A DNA stretch of 64,000 bases from Streptomyces sp. SID13726 (lineage in GTDB: Bacteria; Actinomycetota; Actinomycetes; Streptomycetales; Streptomycetaceae). The first letter of the stretch is position 1. Each line of letters begins with the position of its first letter. The translations under genes were made by a program, and so were the position numbers. The notes under the pieces were generated by a model. It was not told the DNA's origin. It did not search any database and saw only the letters and a program-made list of their open reading frames with translations. Where the stretch lies: assembly GCF_010548375.1 (NCBI RefSeq), contig NZ_JAAGLY010000015.1, forward strand, positions 62,001-126,000, read 5' to 3'. Shown piece after piece: positions 7,613 to 16,472 of this stretch.

Positions 7613-9276
7613 ATCGTGATCGAGTGACCGACCTCGTCGACGGGCCGACTGCCGTCGATCAACTCGGCCAGCCGCCCCTTCGCCTTGGCAACCGAGGAGT
7701 CCGACACGACCAGCAGCCCGCGGACCTCGTCCACCGGGACCCGGCGCGGATCCGACGCCTCGATGCCGTAGTACGACGGCACTCCGCTGCCCTTGTAGAC
7801 GAGCCAGACCCGCTCGTCCGGATAGCGCTCCCGCAGCCGGTCGGCGAGCCTGCCGAGGTCCTGGCCCCAGTCGACGTTGGAGTCGTGCAGCCGCAGATGG
7901 GTCCGGGCGGGACCTCCGAACGCCTCGTTGGAGTACGGCAGATAATAGGGAAAGGTCCGCACCGAACTGACCGCCACGAACAGCACCAGCGCCCCGGTCG
8001 CGACCACCGCCCACCGCCGCCGTACCGCCAGGACACAACCGGCCGCCACCGTCAGGAACATGGGCAGGAAGAGCGTGTACCGGGTACCGAAGTCCCGTAC
8101 CCCTGTCATGGCGGAGACGAGCAGCACCGCGGCGGGCACCAGCAGATAGGGCGCGGCGGGCCGCAGCCGCCGTACCGCCACCATGACCACGGCACCCGCG
8201 GCCCACAGCGCCAGCAGGCCCAGCGGGGTCTTCACCAGGATCGCGGCCGGCAGGTAGTACCAGAGGTGCCCGGTGTACACCCGCCCGAAGAGGAACCCCT
8301 CCCACGGGTGGTTCTCGAAGTGGAACTGGATGCGCATCCCGTCCGTGTAGGCCGACGGGAACGGCAGCAGGCCGGTGAGCGTCCCGCGCAGCCCGTGCAC
8401 CGCGGGCACCGGGTCCTGGGACGTCCACCGCAGCCGTGGGTCGACCACGAGATACGACGCCCATACGACGGCGACCGCGGCCACCGCCACCACGGCCGTC
8501 CCGGCCAGCACTTGGAGCAGCCTGCGGCGGGTCTCGGCGCCCCGGCACGCCGTCCACACCGAGAGGGCGGTCAGCCCGAGGAACACCGGCACCGCAGGGA
8601 GCGCGCTCATCTTCGTGGCCAGGGCCGCGCCGAGGGCGAGTCCGGCGAGCGGGACGTAAAGGCGCGGCCGGGTCCTGGCCCGCCACAGCAGCCAGACCGA
8701 GGTGAGCAGGAAGCCCGCCGTCGGCACGTCGAGCGTGGCCAGCGAACCGTGGGCGACGACGTCGGGGGAGAAGGCGTACAGGGCCAGCGCCGCGAGGCCC
8801 GCCGCCCTTCCGGCGAGTTCCCGGGCGAAGGCGAACACCACCAGGCCGAACAGCAGCGTCAGCAGGATCACCGGGAGCCGGGCCCACAGCATCAGCCGCC
8901 AGGGGTCGTTGCCCGACTCGTACAGCAGATGCGGGCCGAGGTCGATCTGGGGCCCGTCGAACGCGGTGTCCACGTGCGGGTCGGCGAGCGCCACCCCGGC
9001 CGCGATCACCAGCTTGCCCAGCGGCGGGTGTTCGGGGTTGTAGCGGATGCCCTGGCCGTGCAGGTACTCGGCGGCCGTGGCCACGTAGACCGGCTCGTCG
9101 ATCGTCGGGGTCTGCCGGACGGCGGTCGTCACCATGACGGCGGCCATCTGCGCCAGCAGAACGACGACGAGGAGCGGCACCAGCCACCGCCGGGCGGGGC
9201 GTGGCCGTCGCTCCTCGTCGTCGCGGGTCCCGGACTCGGGGGCCGGGTCCAGGACCAACTGCTGCTCGCTCGTCAT
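7600..9276 (-). CDS. Integral membrane glycosyltransferase, GT39/ArnT-like (PMT family)
   Basis: A 558-residue polytopic protein. After a ~28-residue acidic/basic cytosolic tail come many hydrophobic spans (first WLVPLLVVVLLAQMAAVMVT). The first extracytoplasmic loop carries the GT-C signature acidic residue in TPTIDEPVYVATAAEYLHGQ and a NPEHPPLGKLVIA motif typical of PMT-like enzymes. Family members transfer sugar from a polyprenyl-phosphate donor to protein or lipid outside the membrane. The acceptor is not predictable. It is downstream of the PAP2 gene on the same strand with a 95-bp gap. Confidence 0.85.
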   Translation of the reverse strand: MTSEQQLVLDPAPESGTRDDEERRPRPARRWLVPLLVVVLLAQMAAVMVTTAVRQTPTIDEPVYVATAAEYLHGQGIRYNPEHPPLGKLVIAAGVALADPHVDTAFDGPQIDLGPHLLYESGNDPWRLMLWARLPVILLTLLFGLVVFAFARELAGRAAGLAALALYAFSPDVVAHGSLATLDVPTAGFLLTSVWLLWRARTRPRLYVPLAGLALGAALATKMSALPAVPVFLGLTALSVWTACRGAETRRRLLQVLAGTAVVAVAAVAVVWASYLVVDPRLRWTSQDPVPAVHGLRGTLTGLLPFPSAYTDGMRIQFHFENHPWEGFLFGRVYTGHLWYYLPAAILVKTPLGLLALWAAGAVVMVAVRRLRPAAPYLLVPAAVLLVSAMTGVRDFGTRYTLFLPMFLTVAAGCVLAVRRRWAVVATGALVLFVAVSSVRTFPYYLPYSNEAFGGPARTHLRLHDSNVDWGQDLGRLADRLRERYPDERVWLVYKGSGVPSYYGIEASDPRRVPVDEVRGLLVVSDSSVAKAKGRLAELIDGSRPVDEVGHSITIYRR

Positions 9277-9371
9277 CTCAGCCCCGCCGTGACACCGACG
9301 GGGCGGCGGCGGGAGCGATCCGGAGGTGCCTCATGAGGGCCACTCTCGCATCAGCTCCCGCCCCGCGGGTG

Positions 9372-11303
9372 TCACCGCTTCAGGAGTCGTACCGACAGAC
9401 CTTCCGCCGTGTAGACGGGTACGGCCCGCAGCTTGTCGGAGTTCAGCTCGATACGGTCGAACTGGCCACGCAGCACCGGAGCGCCGAGCACCCGGACCGT
9501 GTGCCCGGCCTTCGGGGGCTTCTTCTCGTCCAGCTTCAGCGACAGCACGCTGCCCTTGCCGAGCACCGCGCGCCGCGTCACCTCCAGGACCGGCTCCTGA
9601 CCGGAGCGCAGGGTCAGCTCCAGCTTCCCGGAGTCCTGCGTGTACGTCCCGTGGACCTGGAGGGACTTGTGGTCCAGGCGCAGCTTTCCGCTTTGCACCC
9701 GCACGTCGCCGTGGCCGAGCGCGTGGGCCGAACCGGCGACCAGCGTGCCCTCCTTGAGGACGGTCCCGCCGGTGTAGTCGTTGTGGCCCGTCAGGGTGAG
9801 CGCGCCGCTGCCCCGCTTGGTCAGACCGCCCCGGCCGCCGATGTCGTTGCGCCAGCTGTCGGCCGCGTGGAAGCCGCCGGACTTCGCGTCGAGCGTGACG
9901 GTGATGTCGCAGTCGAAGGAGCCGTAGCCGTCCGCCGCCGTGAACAGGTCCAGGCGGCCCCACTGCTCGAAGCCGTCGAGCAGGACATAGCCCGAGGGCA
10001 GGCCCGTGGTGCGCAGCACCTCACGGCGCTGGGCCGCGTCCAGGTACGGCAGCCGGGTCTCCAGCAGCACCTCCGCGCCCTTGGGCACGGTGAACGGCTT
10101 GTTGCCGCCGTCCCGGGTCAGCACGTACGTCAGCCGGGGCTTGACGGAGCGGGCGTTGGCGTCCCGGTCCCCGTACCGGTCGCCGGCGTCCGAGTGGACG
10201 TACCCGAAGAGGGTGTCGGCCGTGGTGCCGGTCCGCTCGGTGAAGTACGCGAGCGCCTGCGCCCGCGCCGCGGCCTTGAGGTCGGCGTTCGCCGAGTCGG
10301 CCAGGGTGGCGGCGGCCAGCGCGGTGGCCATGATGCGGCCGCCGATCACGTCGACCGTGGAGTGCATGCCCGACATGATCCGGGTGTGGCTGAGCTCGAA
10401 CGCCCGGGTCACCAGCTCCTGGAAGCGCTCGGGCACCGCGTACGCGAACGCCAGGCCCGCCAGGTGGAAGGCGTTGGTGTGACCGCTCGGGAAGCCGCCG
10501 TCGTCCACCGGCGAGGTGCTGCGCTGACGCAGCAGCTGGGTGGCGACGACCACCTCCGAGTCGTAGACCGGGAAGCCGAGCGCGTCCTTGACGCCCGTGT
10601 CGACGACCTGGCTCTTCTCGTTCATGCGCCACGGACGCGGGTACTGGAAGGCGTACTTGCCGGGGTTGCCCGAGGCGTACGGGCCGCGCACGGTGTCGAC
10701 CAGCTTGGCCACCTGGCCGAGCGCGGAGTCGTACGAGCCCGCGCCGATCGCCGAGCCCGCCGGGGCGTCGGCCGGCACGACGTCGCTGATCGTGGTGGCG
10801 GGGGTGGTGTCGGGCGCGCTGGTGATCGAGGTGACCGCCTTGGCGCCGGAGCGGTAGAGGCCGGCCAGCGGGCCCAGGGCGCCGATCATGGCGTAGCTCT
10901 GGTGCTGGCGGTCGTAGAGGAAGGCCTCCTTCGCCTGCGCCTCGGTGCGCGCCTTGGTGATACGGGCGCAGTAGCGCATGTTGGCGCGCAGCACCTCGGG
11001 GCGCAGCGGCGTGCCGGTGTTCCAGGCGTCGCCGGTCTTCCACACCTTGGAGAAGCCGCTGAGGACCCGCACCACGGCGTTGGTCTCGGGCGTCAGGTTC
11101 GTGAGGACGTTGGTCTTGTAGTCGTCCACGAACGCGGCAGCGGCGGTGGCGGCCTTCGCGTCGGCGGCGGCCAGCCAGCTGACGAGGGTGGGCGCGGCCA
11201 CGACACCTGCGGTGGCGCCCAGGGAGGTCTTGAGGAACCCTCGGCGGTTCACGGCACGTTCGGCGACCGGCGCGGGGGAGCGCTGCCCGGCGGATGACGG
11301 CAT
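9372..11303 (-). CDS. Tat-exported PAP2 (vanadium-haloperoxidase-fold) phosphatase with beta-strand-repeat C-terminus
   Basis: 643 residues. A twin-arginine-type signal (NRRGFLKTS, residues ~19-27, then a hydrophobic stretch ending AKA) directs export. The acid phosphatase triad is complete: KYAFQYPRP (Kx6RP), FPSGHTNAFH (PSGH) and RIMSGMHSTVD (Rx5Hx3D). The C-terminal ~150 residues contain an autotransporter-associated beta-strand repeat (GGLTKRGSGALTLTGHNDYT, GGTVLKEGTLVAGS), normally seen in Gram-negative passenger domains and known in some actinobacterial phosphatases. It probably hydrolyses phosphate monoesters outside the cell. AGAGG precedes ATG 11303. Confidence 0.88.
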   Translation of the reverse strand: MPSSAGQRSPAPVAERAVNRRGFLKTSLGATAGVVAAPTLVSWLAAADAKAATAAAAFVDDYKTNVLTNLTPETNAVVRVLSGFSKVWKTGDAWNTGTPLRPEVLRANMRYCARITKARTEAQAKEAFLYDRQHQSYAMIGALGPLAGLYRSGAKAVTSITSAPDTTPATTISDVVPADAPAGSAIGAGSYDSALGQVAKLVDTVRGPYASGNPGKYAFQYPRPWRMNEKSQVVDTGVKDALGFPVYDSEVVVATQLLRQRSTSPVDDGGFPSGHTNAFHLAGLAFAYAVPERFQELVTRAFELSHTRIMSGMHSTVDVIGGRIMATALAAATLADSANADLKAAARAQALAYFTERTGTTADTLFGYVHSDAGDRYGDRDANARSVKPRLTYVLTRDGGNKPFTVPKGAEVLLETRLPYLDAAQRREVLRTTGLPSGYVLLDGFEQWGRLDLFTAADGYGSFDCDITVTLDAKSGGFHAADSWRNDIGGRGGLTKRGSGALTLTGHNDYTGGTVLKEGTLVAGSAHALGHGDVRVQSGKLRLDHKSLQVHGTYTQDSGKLELTLRSGQEPVLEVTRRAVLGKGSVLSLKLDEKKPPKAGHTVRVLGAPVLRGQFDRIELNSDKLRAVPVYTAEGLSVRLLKR

Positions 11304-11473
11304 GGGTGGGCCTCTCTTGAGTTCTTCGGCCGTGCGGCCGGGGGGTGGTGGTGCGGGTGCGACTCATGATGCGCCGGACGACCTGAGCCTCGAATGCGCT
11401 TTCTGAAGTCGTACGAGCGAAGATCTACGGGCGAGTCATGTCGAAGTGGAGGAGACTCGGCGACCGGAACATG

Positions 11474-12388
11474 TCACAGAAGTGAACGGGCCATCGCCAC
11501 GGCCCCCTCGACCGGCGGAGCGCGCAGGGGAGTGGGCCGGGCAGCGGGCACCCCGGCCGCGAGGGCCGAGACGAACGCGTCGTACAGCGGGGGCTGGGCG
11601 AGGACGGTACTGCCCGCGACCACCACGTCGTCGACCACCACCCCGCGGGCGGCGAGCCGTTCGACGAGCGCGGCCAGTGCGCGGCCCGCCTCCTCGATCA
11701 CCTCGCGCGCGAGCGACGAACCGGCCGCGGCGGCCTCGAACACGGCCGGCGCGCACCGGCCCCAGTCCGCCGAGAACCGCGTGACGCCTTCCAGGGCGCC
11801 GCCGAGCGCGGGCACGTCGGGGACGTCGAACGCGGCCCGCAGCCCGAGCGCCAGCGCGTCGGGCTCCTCACCGCGGTCATGAGCCGCCCACACGGCACGT
11901 ACGGCCTCCCGTACGAGCCCGGCGGCGCCGCCCTCGTCACCGAGCAGCGCACCCCAGCCGCCGACCTGCACGGGGGTGCCGTCGGCGAAGCGGCCCACGG
12001 CGACGGAACCGGTGCCGGCGACGAGGCCGACCCCCTTGTCCAGGCCCGCCGCGGGCACGAGCAGTTCGGCGTCGCCCACGACCAGCGCGGGCGCGTCGAA
12101 GTGCAGTTGGAGGGCGGTGCGGATCTGCTCGCACTGGCGCGGGGTCTCACAGGCGTGCCCGCCGACGGCGAGCGCGGACGGGCGGGTGCCCGCCGGCAGC
12201 GCCTCGGCGGCCAGCGCGGCGAGCCAGCCGGCGGCGGCCACGGGGTCGTGCGGCCGCCAGCCGCTGCTGGAGCGGACGTGGTCGGCCACGAGAGCGCCGC
12301 CCGCGAGTGCGCGGAGATGGGTCTTGGTGCCGCCGACATCGATGCCGACCACCACAGGGCCGGCAACGGCGGTTACAGGGTCCTGCAC
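11474..12388 (-). CDS. BadF/BadG-family sugar kinase (N-acetylglucosamine kinase-like)
   Basis: 304 residues with an ASKHA-fold ATPase: phosphate-1 motif VVGIDVGGTKTHLRAL at the N-terminus, LVAGTGSVAVGRF (phosphate-2), GDEGGAAGL and a C-terminal adenosine motif (VVVAGSTVLAQP). This family includes eukaryote-like GlcNAc kinases. GTG 12388 is chosen because AGAGGA lies 3-4 bp upstream and conserved sequence starts directly after; upstream in-frame codons run through the operator region. It is divergent from a ROK regulator and next to a sugar ABC transporter, so it probably phosphorylates the imported sugar. Substrate identity is inference. Confidence 0.85.
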   Translation of the reverse strand: MQDPVTAVAGPVVVGIDVGGTKTHLRALAGGALVADHVRSSSGWRPHDPVAAAGWLAALAAEALPAGTRPSALAVGGHACETPRQCEQIRTALQLHFDAPALVVGDAELLVPAAGLDKGVGLVAGTGSVAVGRFADGTPVQVGGWGALLGDEGGAAGLVREAVRAVWAAHDRGEEPDALALGLRAAFDVPDVPALGGALEGVTRFSADWGRCAPAVFEAAAAGSSLAREVIEEAGRALAALVERLAARGVVVDDVVVAGSTVLAQPPLYDAFVSALAAGVPAARPTPLRAPPVEGAVAMARSLL

Positions 12389-12686
12389 GGATCCTCTTTC
12401 GTCGTTGCGCGAGGTGCTGCGACGGTGGGCGAACCGTGCCTGGAGGCATGGCAGTTGAAGAACTAGGGAAGCCCCGGGACGGGCCTCTGACGGAACACGG
12501 CAGGCGAGTACCGTGACGTTCGTTAGGAAGTTAACTAACGAAGTACAGTGCGTGTCAATAGGCGTCACGCACTCGGCTTCCCGGGCATCCGCTCCGGCCC
12601 GGGAACGCACGACGCCCGAGTAAACCCATCGCTGTCTCCCGCCGAGCCGCTCGGCCCCGGAGAACAACCTGTGACCTGGGGGAAGT
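12389..12686. promoter_or_regulatory. Divergent promoter region of kinase and ROK regulator
   Basis: The 298-bp region between the two divergent starts carries one clear element, the inverted repeat at 12519-12542 listed separately, and a less GC-rich core around it. No gene is visible. The ROK start at 12687 is preceded by GGGGGAAG. Confidence 0.6.
12519..12542. promoter_or_regulatory. Probable ROK operator (perfect 8-bp inverted repeat)
   Basis: TTCGTTAG (12519-12526) and CTAACGAA (12535-12542) are exact reverse complements around an 8-bp AT-rich spacer, itself containing part of AGTTAACT. AT-rich, GTTAAC-like cores of this kind are typical of ROK/NagC-type sites. The position between the ROK gene and the kinase fits control of both. 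Binding is inferred. Confidence 0.7.
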
Positions 12687-13829
12687 GTGGAACACGACGT
12701 GGTAAGAACCCCCCGTCTGACCGAGAGCGCGAGCTCGGTGTTCGCGGTGCTGGCTCAGGCCGGAACCGCGACCCGGCCGCAGCTCGCGAGCCTCGCGCGG
12801 CTGTCCAAGCCGACGGTGTCCTCCGCCGTCGCCGAGCTGGAGGGCGTCCATCTGGCCGCCCACTCCGGCACCGCCTCCAGCGGGACCGGCCGCAACGCCG
12901 CCGTCTACCGTCTGGGCCCGGCCGCGGGCGCCGTGCTCGCCGTGGACCTCGGCCCGGCCGTCACCCGGGTGCGCGGCTGCGCCCTCGACGGCAGCCTGCT
13001 CGCCGAGGCCACCGGACCCCGGGAGGAAGCCGCCGACGTGGTGCGGGACGCCCTGTCCGCGCTGCCCGCCGACGCCCCGCTGCGCACCATCGTGGTGGCC
13101 GTCGGTGACGTCACCGCGCGGGCCGAGGAGGGCACCGTGCGCCCGGCGACCGCCAAGGCCGGGCCCGTCTTCGACGCGGTGGCCGTGGCGCTGCCGCCCG
13201 GGGTCCCCGTCCACCTGGAGAACAACGTCAACTGCGCCGCCCTCGCCGAGCTGCACGAGGGTGCGGCCCGGGACCGGCACACCTTCGGCTATCTGCGGAT
13301 CGGCGTCGGTATCGGTCTCGGCATCGTCGTAGGGGGCCAGGTGCTCGCCGGTGCCAACGGCGCCGCGGGAGAGCTGGCCCGGCTGCCCTACCCCTGGGAC
13401 GACGACCTGGAGCCCCGCCACGAGGCCCTGGAGGAGTACATGGGTGCCCGCTCGCTGCTGCGCCGGGCCGCCGAAGCATGGCCGGAATCCGACGTTTCGT
13501 GCCCGCGTACGGCCGAACGGCTGTTTTCTCTGGCCGGTGAGGGCAGCGCCGTGGCCCGCGCGATCGTCGACCGACACGCCGTCGACGTGGGCCGGCTGGC
13601 CGCCGCCGTGACCGCCGTACTGGACCCGGGACTGCTCGTCCTGGGCGGCAGCACCGGCGCGTTTCCGCAGCTCCTGGCGGGTGTGCGGGCCGAGCTGGAG
13701 CGGCTGAGCTGGCCCACCGAGGTGGTCAGCAGCCAGGTCGGTGATCTAGGCACCGTGGTGGGCGCGGCCCGGCTCGCGGTCGCCAGAGGAGTCCAAACCG
13801 TGACCGAGGCGGCGCGGACGAAGGATTGA
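12687..13829 (+). CDS. ROK-family transcriptional regulator
   Basis: 380 residues. The N-terminal winged helix (residues ~10-65: VLAQAGTATRPQLASLARLS, KPTVSSAVAELE) is followed by a ROK sugar-kinase-like domain: AVLAVDLGPAVTRVRGCALD, VHLENNVNCAALAELHEGA, GIGIVVGGQ-type loop (GIGLGIVVGGQVLAGANGAA), and C-terminal LDPGLLVLGGSTG. The CXCGXXGC zinc motif of many ROK proteins is absent. It probably represses the divergent kinase and the downstream transporter until the sugar binds. The transporter starts 276 bp downstream on the same strand with its own upstream region. Confidence 0.88.
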   Translation: MEHDVVRTPRLTESASSVFAVLAQAGTATRPQLASLARLSKPTVSSAVAELEGVHLAAHSGTASSGTGRNAAVYRLGPAAGAVLAVDLGPAVTRVRGCALDGSLLAEATGPREEAADVVRDALSALPADAPLRTIVVAVGDVTARAEEGTVRPATAKAGPVFDAVAVALPPGVPVHLENNVNCAALAELHEGAARDRHTFGYLRIGVGIGLGIVVGGQVLAGANGAAGELARLPYPWDDDLEPRHEALEEYMGARSLLRRAAEAWPESDVSCPRTAERLFSLAGEGSAVARAIVDRHAVDVGRLAAAVTAVLDPGLLVLGGSTGAFPQLLAGVRAELERLSWPTEVVSSQVGDLGTVVGAARLAVARGVQTVTEAARTKD

Positions 13830-13861
13830 CGGTTTCGGACTCGGTCTGCCAATGTCCGGAC

Positions 13862-13869
13862 AAGCGCTT
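13862..13869. promoter_or_regulatory. AAGCGCTT palindrome upstream of sugar ABC operon
   Basis: AAGCGCTT lies 237 bp upstream of the binding-protein ATG inside GGACAAGCGCTTTCTAAG. The AGCGCT core is the hallmark of LacI-family operators in streptomycetes. No LacI gene lies in the window, so a distant regulator would be needed. Confidence 0.4.
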
Positions 13870-14105
13870 TCTAAGTCGGCCGGGACGTCGACTTGGGGCG
13901 AGCGTCCCGCCCGTACTCGACGTACGGCAACCGCACGAGGGCGTGCCCGTGCGGTGACGGCCACAGCGGCCGGGGACCCTCTCCCGTCAGGATGACGCGG
14001 CCGGGCGAGGCCGCGCCCTCGGAAAGCAAACCTTCCTGCAAAATGCACCCGTGCCGCTCGGTCGGCGCCGTGCTCCGTCTCCTACGACGAAAAAAGGGAT
14101 CGAAG

Positions 14106-15428
14106 ATGACCACTGTGGGTGTGCGGCGCAATCGCCGTCTCGGCCGCGGCGGCATGCGCCGCCTGGTTTCCCTCGCTGCCGCCGCCTCGGCGGGTGCCCT
14201 GCTGCTCTCCGCCTGCGGGTCGGGGTCCGGCTCGGGAGGGACCTCCAAGTCCCTGACGTTCTGGATCTCCACGGTTCCGGGGCAGGACGCGGGCTGGAAG
14301 AAGATGGTCGCGCAGTACAAGAAGGAAACCGGCGTCGCCGTCAAGCTCGTCAACATTCCCTACGACGGCTACACCACGAAGCTGCACAACGCCGCGCAGG
14401 CCAACTCCCTGCCCGACGTGGCGGCCGTGCCGGCGCTGGACCCGATCTGGTCGAACAAGCTGGTCGACCTCAGCTCCATCGCCAACAACAAGACCAACAA
14501 GATCAACGCCAACTTCCTCGCGAAGGACTCGTCCGGGAAGGTGCTGTCCATCCCCTCGGACGTCACCGCGTCCGGCCTGTTCATCAACAAGTCGCTGTTC
14601 GAGAAGGCGGGCGTGTCCTTCCCGACCGAGCCGTCGAAGACCTGGACCTGGACCGACTTCATCGCGGCCGCGAACAAGGTGCGCGAGAAGACCGGCGCCA
14701 AGTACTCCCTGACCTTCGACCAGTCGCCGTCCCGGCTGCGCGCCATGGTCTACGAGATGGGCGGCAAGTACGTCCACGCGGACTCCTCCGGCAAGTTCTC
14801 GGTGGACGCGGCGACCAAGAAGGCCGTGAACACCTTCGTCGGCTGGAACGACGACAAGACCATGCCGAAGTCGGTGTGGACCAGCGGCGCCGACCCGTCC
14901 GCCATGTTCCAGAGCGGTGACGTCGTCGCCTACTGGTCCGGCGTGTGGCAGGTGCCCGCCTTCGCGGACAGCATCAAGAAGTTCGAGTGGGCGAGCGTCC
15001 CGACCCCGGCCCAGCCGGTGCAGGCCAGTGACGTCAACAGCGGCGGCATGACGGTCGGCTTCAACAACAACGCCGACGCCTCCAAGGCGGCGACGAAGTT
15101 CCTGTCCTGGCTGTACGAGCCGGCCCACTACCAGGCGCTGTGCGAGGCCTCCGGCTTCCTGCCGGTCGAGAGCGGTCTGAACCCGACGTACCCCTTCAAG
15201 TCCGAGGCGGCGCAGGCGGCGTTCAAGCTCTACAACGAGGAGATCCCGCTCTACGCCCCGATCTCCGGCTACTTCAACAGCGCGCAGACCAACTGGGTGC
15301 TGAAGGGCAAGAGCCTCACCGAGGACCCGACCAAGACGGAGCTCGGCAAGGCGATCAACGGCCAGCAGTCGGCCGACAAGGCCCTGGAGAACATCGTCGC
15401 CGGCTACAACCAGCAGGTCGGCGGCTGA
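14106..15428 (+). CDS. CUT1-type sugar ABC transporter substrate-binding lipoprotein
   Basis: 440 residues. The basic n-region, hydrophobic stretch and lipobox LLLSAC (Cys ~39) followed by a GSGSGSGG linker mark a lipoprotein. The mature part is a type-1 solute-binding fold (LTFWISTVPGQDAGWKKMVA, NAAQANSLPDVAAVPALDPI, GDVVAYWSGVWQVPAF), the family that binds oligosaccharides. ATG 14106 has AAGGGA 7 bp upstream. No ATPase gene follows, so the system presumably uses a shared MsiK-type ATPase, as is usual for Streptomyces CUT1 systems. Context with two putative polysaccharide-degrading enzymes suggests an oligosaccharide ligand. Confidence 0.92.
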   Translation: MTTVGVRRNRRLGRGGMRRLVSLAAAASAGALLLSACGSGSGSGGTSKSLTFWISTVPGQDAGWKKMVAQYKKETGVAVKLVNIPYDGYTTKLHNAAQANSLPDVAAVPALDPIWSNKLVDLSSIANNKTNKINANFLAKDSSGKVLSIPSDVTASGLFINKSLFEKAGVSFPTEPSKTWTWTDFIAAANKVREKTGAKYSLTFDQSPSRLRAMVYEMGGKYVHADSSGKFSVDAATKKAVNTFVGWNDDKTMPKSVWTSGADPSAMFQSGDVVAYWSGVWQVPAFADSIKKFEWASVPTPAQPVQASDVNSGGMTVGFNNNADASKAATKFLSWLYEPAHYQALCEASGFLPVESGLNPTYPFKSEAAQAAFKLYNEEIPLYAPISGYFNSAQTNWVLKGKSLTEDPTKTELGKAINGQQSADKALENIVAGYNQQVGG

Positions 15429-15441
15429 TCGTAGGCCCACC

Positions 15442-15477
15442 GGCCGGGCGGCGGTGCGCGGACACCGCCGCCCGGCC
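15442..15477 (+). terminator. Intercistronic stem-loop after the binding-protein gene
   Basis: A perfect 15-bp stem (15442-15456 and 15463-15477) with a 6-nt loop starts 13 bp after the binding-protein stop. In ABC operons such hairpins commonly cause partial termination or protect the upstream mRNA, giving excess binding protein over permeases. There is no U-tract. Confidence 0.75.
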
Positions 15478-15551
15478 CCGGACGCCCGCGTGAGGCCGGG
15501 CTCATGACCGGAGCCCACGGCCATCCAATCCACCAGCACGGAGACAGGAAG

Positions 15552-16472
15552 ATGACAAAACGCGCCTCGGACGTGACCGCGAGCCCGCCGAGCTCGCCCA
15601 GGAGACGCAGTAAGTACACCCTTGCGCCGCTCGTCCTCATCGCGGCCAATGTCGTGCTCTTCTCGCTGTTCTTCGTCTGGCCGGCGGTGATCGGGCTCGT
15701 CTACTCCTTCACGAACTACACGGGAGTGGGGGCGTTCCAGTTCGTCGGACTGGACAACTACAACAACCTGATCGGCGACTCGACCTTCTACGACGCGCTG
15801 ATCCGGACCCTGCTCTACACCGTGCTCGTCGTCCCGCTGAACTTCGTGCTCTCGCTGCTCATCGCCAACCTGCTGGTGAGCGACCAGGCCAAGGGCAAGT
15901 CGATCGCGCGGGTCCTCTTCTTCATCCCGTGGCTCATCTCGCCCATCGTCGTGGGCGTCCTGTGGCGGTGGCTGTTCGGTGAGAACTTCGGACTGATCAA
16001 CTACATCATCGAGAAGCTCGGCGGACACGCGATCGCGTGGCAGTCGGACGCCGACCTGTCGCTGGGCGTCGTGGTGATGGCGGGTGCCTGGGGCGGCACG
16101 GCCTTCTCGATGCTGCTGTTCATCGCGGCCATCAAGAACGTCCCCACCTCGTACTACGAGGCGGCCTCGCTCGACGGGGCGGGCCCCTGGCGGCAGTTCA
16201 TCAGCATCACCCTGCCGAGCATCGCGCCCACGTCCTTCATCGTCATCCTGCTCAACACGATCAACTCGATGAAGGAGTACCCGCTCTTCGTCTCCCTCAA
16301 CAACGGTGGACCGGGGACGTCGAACAACCTGCTCGTCCAGTACATCTACCAGACCGGCTTCAACCGGGGCCAGATCGGCTACGCGAGCGCCGCGTCCTTC
16401 GTGCTCATGCTCATCCTGATGGCCGTCGCGGTCATCCAGCTGATCGTCAACCGGCGGGTGGAGAACCGATGA
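15552..16472 (+). CDS. Sugar ABC transporter permease (MalF-like)
   Basis: 306 residues with about six membrane spans (first APLVLIAANVVLFSLFFVWP) and the inner-membrane ABC permease loop EAASLDGAGPWRQFISITLP, which contacts the ATPase. ATG 15552 is preceded by GGAGACAGGAAG. The stop overlaps the next start as ATGA, indicating translational coupling with the second permease. Together they form the channel for the lipoprotein at 14106. Confidence 0.92.
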   Translation: MTKRASDVTASPPSSPRRRSKYTLAPLVLIAANVVLFSLFFVWPAVIGLVYSFTNYTGVGAFQFVGLDNYNNLIGDSTFYDALIRTLLYTVLVVPLNFVLSLLIANLLVSDQAKGKSIARVLFFIPWLISPIVVGVLWRWLFGENFGLINYIIEKLGGHAIAWQSDADLSLGVVVMAGAWGGTAFSMLLFIAAIKNVPTSYYEAASLDGAGPWRQFISITLPSIAPTSFIVILLNTINSMKEYPLFVSLNNGGPGTSNNLLVQYIYQTGFNRGQIGYASAASFVLMLILMAVAVIQLIVNRRVENR

